DNA of 64,000 bases, from NCBI RefSeq assembly GCF_000006565.2, contig NC_031475.1:3621189-3685188 (forward strand), read 5' to 3'. The translations under genes and the position numbers were made by a program. Shown in pieces: positions 60,945-64,000 of this stretch. The notes beneath the pieces are model-generated. The model saw nothing but the letters and a program-made list of their open reading frames with translations, did no database searches and was not told the origin of the DNA. How positions within the stretch are numbered: the stretch's first letter is position 1; each line of letters starts with the position of its first letter. The stretch is from Toxoplasma gondii ME49. Its lineage: Eukaryota; Apicomplexa; Conoidasida; Eucoccidiorida; Sarcocystidae.

Positions 60945-63576
60945 GGGCTGCAAGAGACGGCCCGCATTCACCTGTTCAGTCACAATTGTATGAACGTCTG
61001 TCTGTACATGCATGAGGTTTGTCCGCGTGAGTGAACGTCTTTTGCCTGGCAATGATGCGTGAAGGCTCCCCCGACTGTGTCGGTCTCGTCTGTCGAGAAC
61101 TGCATAGCTTGGTTGCCCAGTGCATGCATTTCGTCTCCAGCGACAGATGCTAAGACCGCTGTCTCGTCTATCTTTCAAACGAGGTGCAAGTCCTTTTGGC
61201 TGAAGCTGCATGCATGTCACACGCCTGAAAGACAGCGTCTCTTGGAGTGGGGAAGCCGTGGATGCTTCCAGCTGTCCTCTGCTCTGCTCCTGCGTATCTG
61301 TCGAGCTCTCTCACCTCAAGACGACGCGACCCTCCTCAGCCTCCGCTTTCGCTTCGCTCACGAGTTGGAGTCTGCCAGACAAAACGCAACTCTCATTAGC
61401 GTCCTCTCCAGCAAGGTGCATGCATGCGTGGAGGTCGGCAGCTGCGCTCCGTTGCAGTGGCACTCGTACATTACAAGCATCACACTAGCATTTAGACATA
61501 CTTCAGAAGCGTCTTGTGCATCTGCGCACCCACACCATCTAGTTAGAGAAGTATCAGCAAAACGAGAATTTAGGATCTTGCATGCAGCGCCTGTGCTACA
61601 CTATCTTGCAGAAAAGCACCCATGAACACTCTGAGACTCTGCTCGCGCATTTGTCGCCTTCGTCGTCGTGCCGCCCCTCGCGGCGAAGACTGAACCAAAT
61701 ATCGAAGCATTTCTTCTCCAGTCAGGATACCTCTCGCGATAAGCGCAAAACATATTCTTGCCTACGCGCTTGACAGGTTCAACAGATTGGACCTCGTACG
61801 GTTGTGACCGCTATGAAAAGCACCGAACACGGCACTCTCTCAGACTTTCAAGAAAAGCAAATATACACATAGACATATAAATACATATATTGGTGTATGG
61901 TTGCAGATATACTACACGCGCAAGGAGATGGACATGTTGCGCATTCGACTCGACGCACACGAAAAGATGTTTTTGGACGTTATGAAGCTGGTTGTTTGGT
62001 CAAACTGTCGCTGAGTGGCTGTGTATATCCGAGCGGCTCTGTGAACTACAACATTCAAACAAAGAAGTCTTAAAAGTTCAGACAAACTGGTGGCAGACGC
62101 AAACGTCCAGTGGCCGTCGCGCGCTGCTGCCGAGGTGGAGTCGTACCTCCGCTCTTGAGTGAGAGGCGGAAAGTCCACGAGCAGTTCCCTGCATGCAAAG
62201 CACCGGAGCCGCGAAAGCAGCGGTCACACTGCAGTCATCTTGGGATGTGCACCAGGGGTCGAAAGGCTCTTCCGTTGAATCGAAAACGAGTCCGACTCCT
62301 CTGCCTAGCTAGGCGTCCACACTCAAATGCGTTTCTGCCTCACTCTTCCCGGCGGCCTAAGGTGGAGGTACGCAGTTGCAGGAGGAGATCGTGGAAATAA
62401 CAGATCTCTGCGAAAGGATGGCGCTGGAAGAGAGAGGAGCGGATCGGGGAGCTACAGGATAGACGCGGAATGGAGGACGAACAGAAGAAGTAACGTGAAG
62501 CGAGAGATGCAACCCAACTCTGAGATCGTTCAGGATGGCAGATGGCTATGCGGAGGTGCGTTTAGGCTCCCGCTGCAGGCTCGTCAAAGCACTGAGGATC
62601 GAAACTCGGCGAATGGAAGAGGTGCAAATGCCTCGAGTTCGAGATGCATGCACGGAGAACACAAATACTGAAGTAAACATGGAAGGCAAAGCTTCACAGC
62701 ACAGTCCTGCGTTGACCCTTTCGTCTTGGTCCGCAGGTGCAGAAACACCTGGATCTGCGAAACGCCGTTTTGCCCTCGTTTTCCCAGCAGCGTCCACACA
62801 CTGTCCCCTAGCCGCCTTCCTGTTTCCTTTCTCCTGAAAGAAAAAACACTGCTTCATCGTTCTGCGAATCCGCTCGACATGCGTAAAGGCAGCCCGCGCG
62901 CCTCTGCATCTACCAAAAGTCGTGCAGTTCACTGGTATGGCTGTACCATGAGAGTCATCCCGTATTGATGTAGAATCCCTGTCTGTGCCCGAGCTGTGAA
63001 TAGCCGCATGTTAGTTCGTCACCAGTGGCTAAGCCGAAGTGTAATCGTTACTTGTGAGACAGTTTAGAGAGAGTGCGTGGTCTTCGTGACTACTACGCAT
63101 AGTGCGAGTTCACAAGCAACATACAACTAATACGGTAGGTCAGGTTGGAATTGATACCTTACTGTCGGATTGATTCAATACAAAAAACTAGTTCTCAAAA
63201 TCGGCACTGATGTAAACCGAAAAGAAACAAGGAGACCCATCACGAAGGCAGGCGGACTTCTGGTACGTTCTAGTCTCGTACGGCCCTTGCCTCTGGCGTC
63301 GAGGCGAAGCGCGAGTCGACTTACATCTGTCGCTTCGTTCCCTTCTCGTCGGCGTTTCGCGTGCGAACTGACAAGCCAAGAGAGGCAGTCGACAAAGCCT
63401 TTTCAATCGCCGCCAAGAGCTGGAAAGAGCTGGTGGTAGGCTGGAGTGCGAGGGTCGAAGGAGACACTTGCTTCACCGTCACGATGGACCGAACGGAGAC
63501 AGGAGCCTGGGCGTCCGCCGACCCAGAGGAAGCCGCCCCAGGCACGCGGAGAAAGATTTTCTCGAGAGCTAAGACG
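59887..63576 (-). CDS. RRF: Ribosome recycling factor (organellar), 5' end beyond the window
   Basis: RRF splits post-termination ribosomes together with EF-G. Visible exons, 5' to 3': 63576-63325, 62188-62147, 61371-61315, 60659-60575, 59973-59887 (TAG stop); all phases join. Seen in order: LEKIFLRVPG then VSPSTLALQPTTSSFQLLAAIEKAL...GLSV (matches the family's LDRI..YYGTP and VPEARTLVIQPWDKSALKAIEKAI); ELLVDFPPLTQERR (LPLPPLTEERR); LQLVSEAKAEAEEGRVVLR (KLVKKLAEEGRVAIR); RRLRRDLVEELRG; GEDRISKLQDRVQQVTEKKIAEIDSALASKEKQL (SEDE...IQKLTDKYIKKIDE...KEKE). The N-terminal helix with the RTGRAS motif must lie upstream of 63576 and probably outside the window. No cytosolic eukaryotic RRF exists, so the protein should act in the mitochondrion or apicoplast; the targeting peptide is not visible. 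Odd: an Ala/Ser-rich insertion where the family has a short GTPTP turn, and exons as small as 42 and 57 bases. Confidence 0.9.
60241..60277. repeat. TA microsatellite in RRF intron
   Basis: A TA run inside the last RRF intron (59974-60574). A second TA run at 60914-60942 lies in the next intron upstream in gene sense. Confidence 0.75.
61470..61595 (+). pseudogene. Cytochrome b fragment in an RRF intron (nuclear mitochondrial insertion)
   Basis: The + frame encodes ITLAFRHTSEASCAS...HLVREVSAKREFRILHAA, matching apicomplexan cytochrome b (ITLAFRYTSEASCAF...HLVREVAAGWEFRMLHAT). It is antisense to the host gene, inside the intron 61372-62146. In the parent gene this piece ends just where the ClpB-intron piece begins. 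Confidence 0.9.
62189..63324. other. 1.1-kb RRF intron without recognised features
   Basis: It separates the two most 5' visible RRF exons. The part from about 62940 to 63240 has a lower-GC texture than the surroundings but gave no match that I can defend. Confidence 0.5.
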
Positions 63577-64000
63577 CTGGAAAAAAAGAAAGGACAAAAT
63601 TACTGTGCCACAACACACCGGTAGAAGGTCATACGTGTGTTGAGCACGGTAAACCTCAAACCTTGAACTCTCTTTCTGCAGTGAATTTACTAATCGCACA
63701 GTTCTCCCTCTCCAACAATGTCGTGTCGTAACCACAAAACCGCTTCCATCGAAGTGAAAAAAGAGAATGATCCACATGTAGGGCTCCTACCATCAAATAC
63801 ATACATACATATACATATACATATATACGTGTGTAGGGTGATTGACAGAAAAAACAGAAGCGCGATGGGTTCAGTTCTCTCTCTGCGTGAAGGGGTGGAG
63901 AAACGCCCCCGACACTGAGTACCTGGCAACAAGTAACAACATGGCTTCTCAGAGGATCCATTTGAAAGAAGGACGTGGACGAAGGTGAGGTGCAAGACAG
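63577..64000. other. Right-edge sequence upstream of the visible RRF exons
   Basis: It begins with the acceptor of the 63576 exon (a long T tract then CAG on the minus strand) and is probably intron. It contains a short TACATA repeat at about 63798-63824. No RTGRA-type RRF exon was found in any minus-strand frame, so the first exon(s) should lie to the right of the window. Confidence 0.6.

Overview
The window looks like nuclear DNA of a cyst-forming coccidian (Sarcocystidae: Toxoplasma gondii, Hammondia or a close relative). Five things point there: intron-rich genes with GT-AG introns of a few hundred bases; about 50% GC coding exons; introns and spacers crowded with TA-rich and TATATG-type microsatellites; very many TGCATGCA palindromes; and short pieces of mitochondrial DNA (cytochrome b and fragmented rRNA) in nuclear introns and spacers. 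The exact species cannot be fixed from this sequence alone.

Layout, left to right: (1) 8-2563 (+) actin-related protein of the ARP4 type, 3 exons. (2) 4556-18635 (-) DNA polymerase delta catalytic subunit, reconstructed as 22 phase-consistent exons, including an 18-nt micro-exon. (3) 18636-23052, a long spacer with no recognisable gene. (4) 23053-25394 (-) glutamine cyclotransferase-like protein with an N-terminal membrane anchor, 2 exons. (5) 28166-36181 (-) CAMK/Chk2-like Ser/Thr kinase with an acidic insert between the glycine loop and the catalytic Lys and a ~1,000-residue tail, 6 exons. (6) 37605-45432 (+) large helical protein of unknown function, divergent from the kinase; its 3' exons are not fully resolved. 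(7) 45433-49565, a spacer holding mitochondrial rRNA-derived pieces. (8) 49566-58357 (+) ClpB/HSP101 AAA+ disaggregase, 11 exons. (9) 59887 to beyond the right edge (-) ribosome recycling factor, 5' end outside the window.

Exon structures were built by matching conserved protein blocks by eye to family knowledge, then requiring GT...AG borders and matching codon phase. Where I say a model is complete, the exon lengths sum to a multiple of three. The genes are mostly housekeeping (chromatin, replication, N-terminal pyroglutamate formation, kinase signalling, protein disaggregation, organellar ribosome recycling). They do not form an operon or an obvious pathway.

I saw no CRISPR array, no intact transposon and no obvious new defence or secretion system. 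The most notable items are the organelle-derived insertions: two cytochrome b fragments, adjacent in the parent gene, sitting in introns of the neighbouring ClpB and RRF genes, and a mitochondrial SSU/LSU rRNA fragment pair at about 46.86-47.12 kb. Next are the unusual kinase architecture and the polymerase micro-exon.
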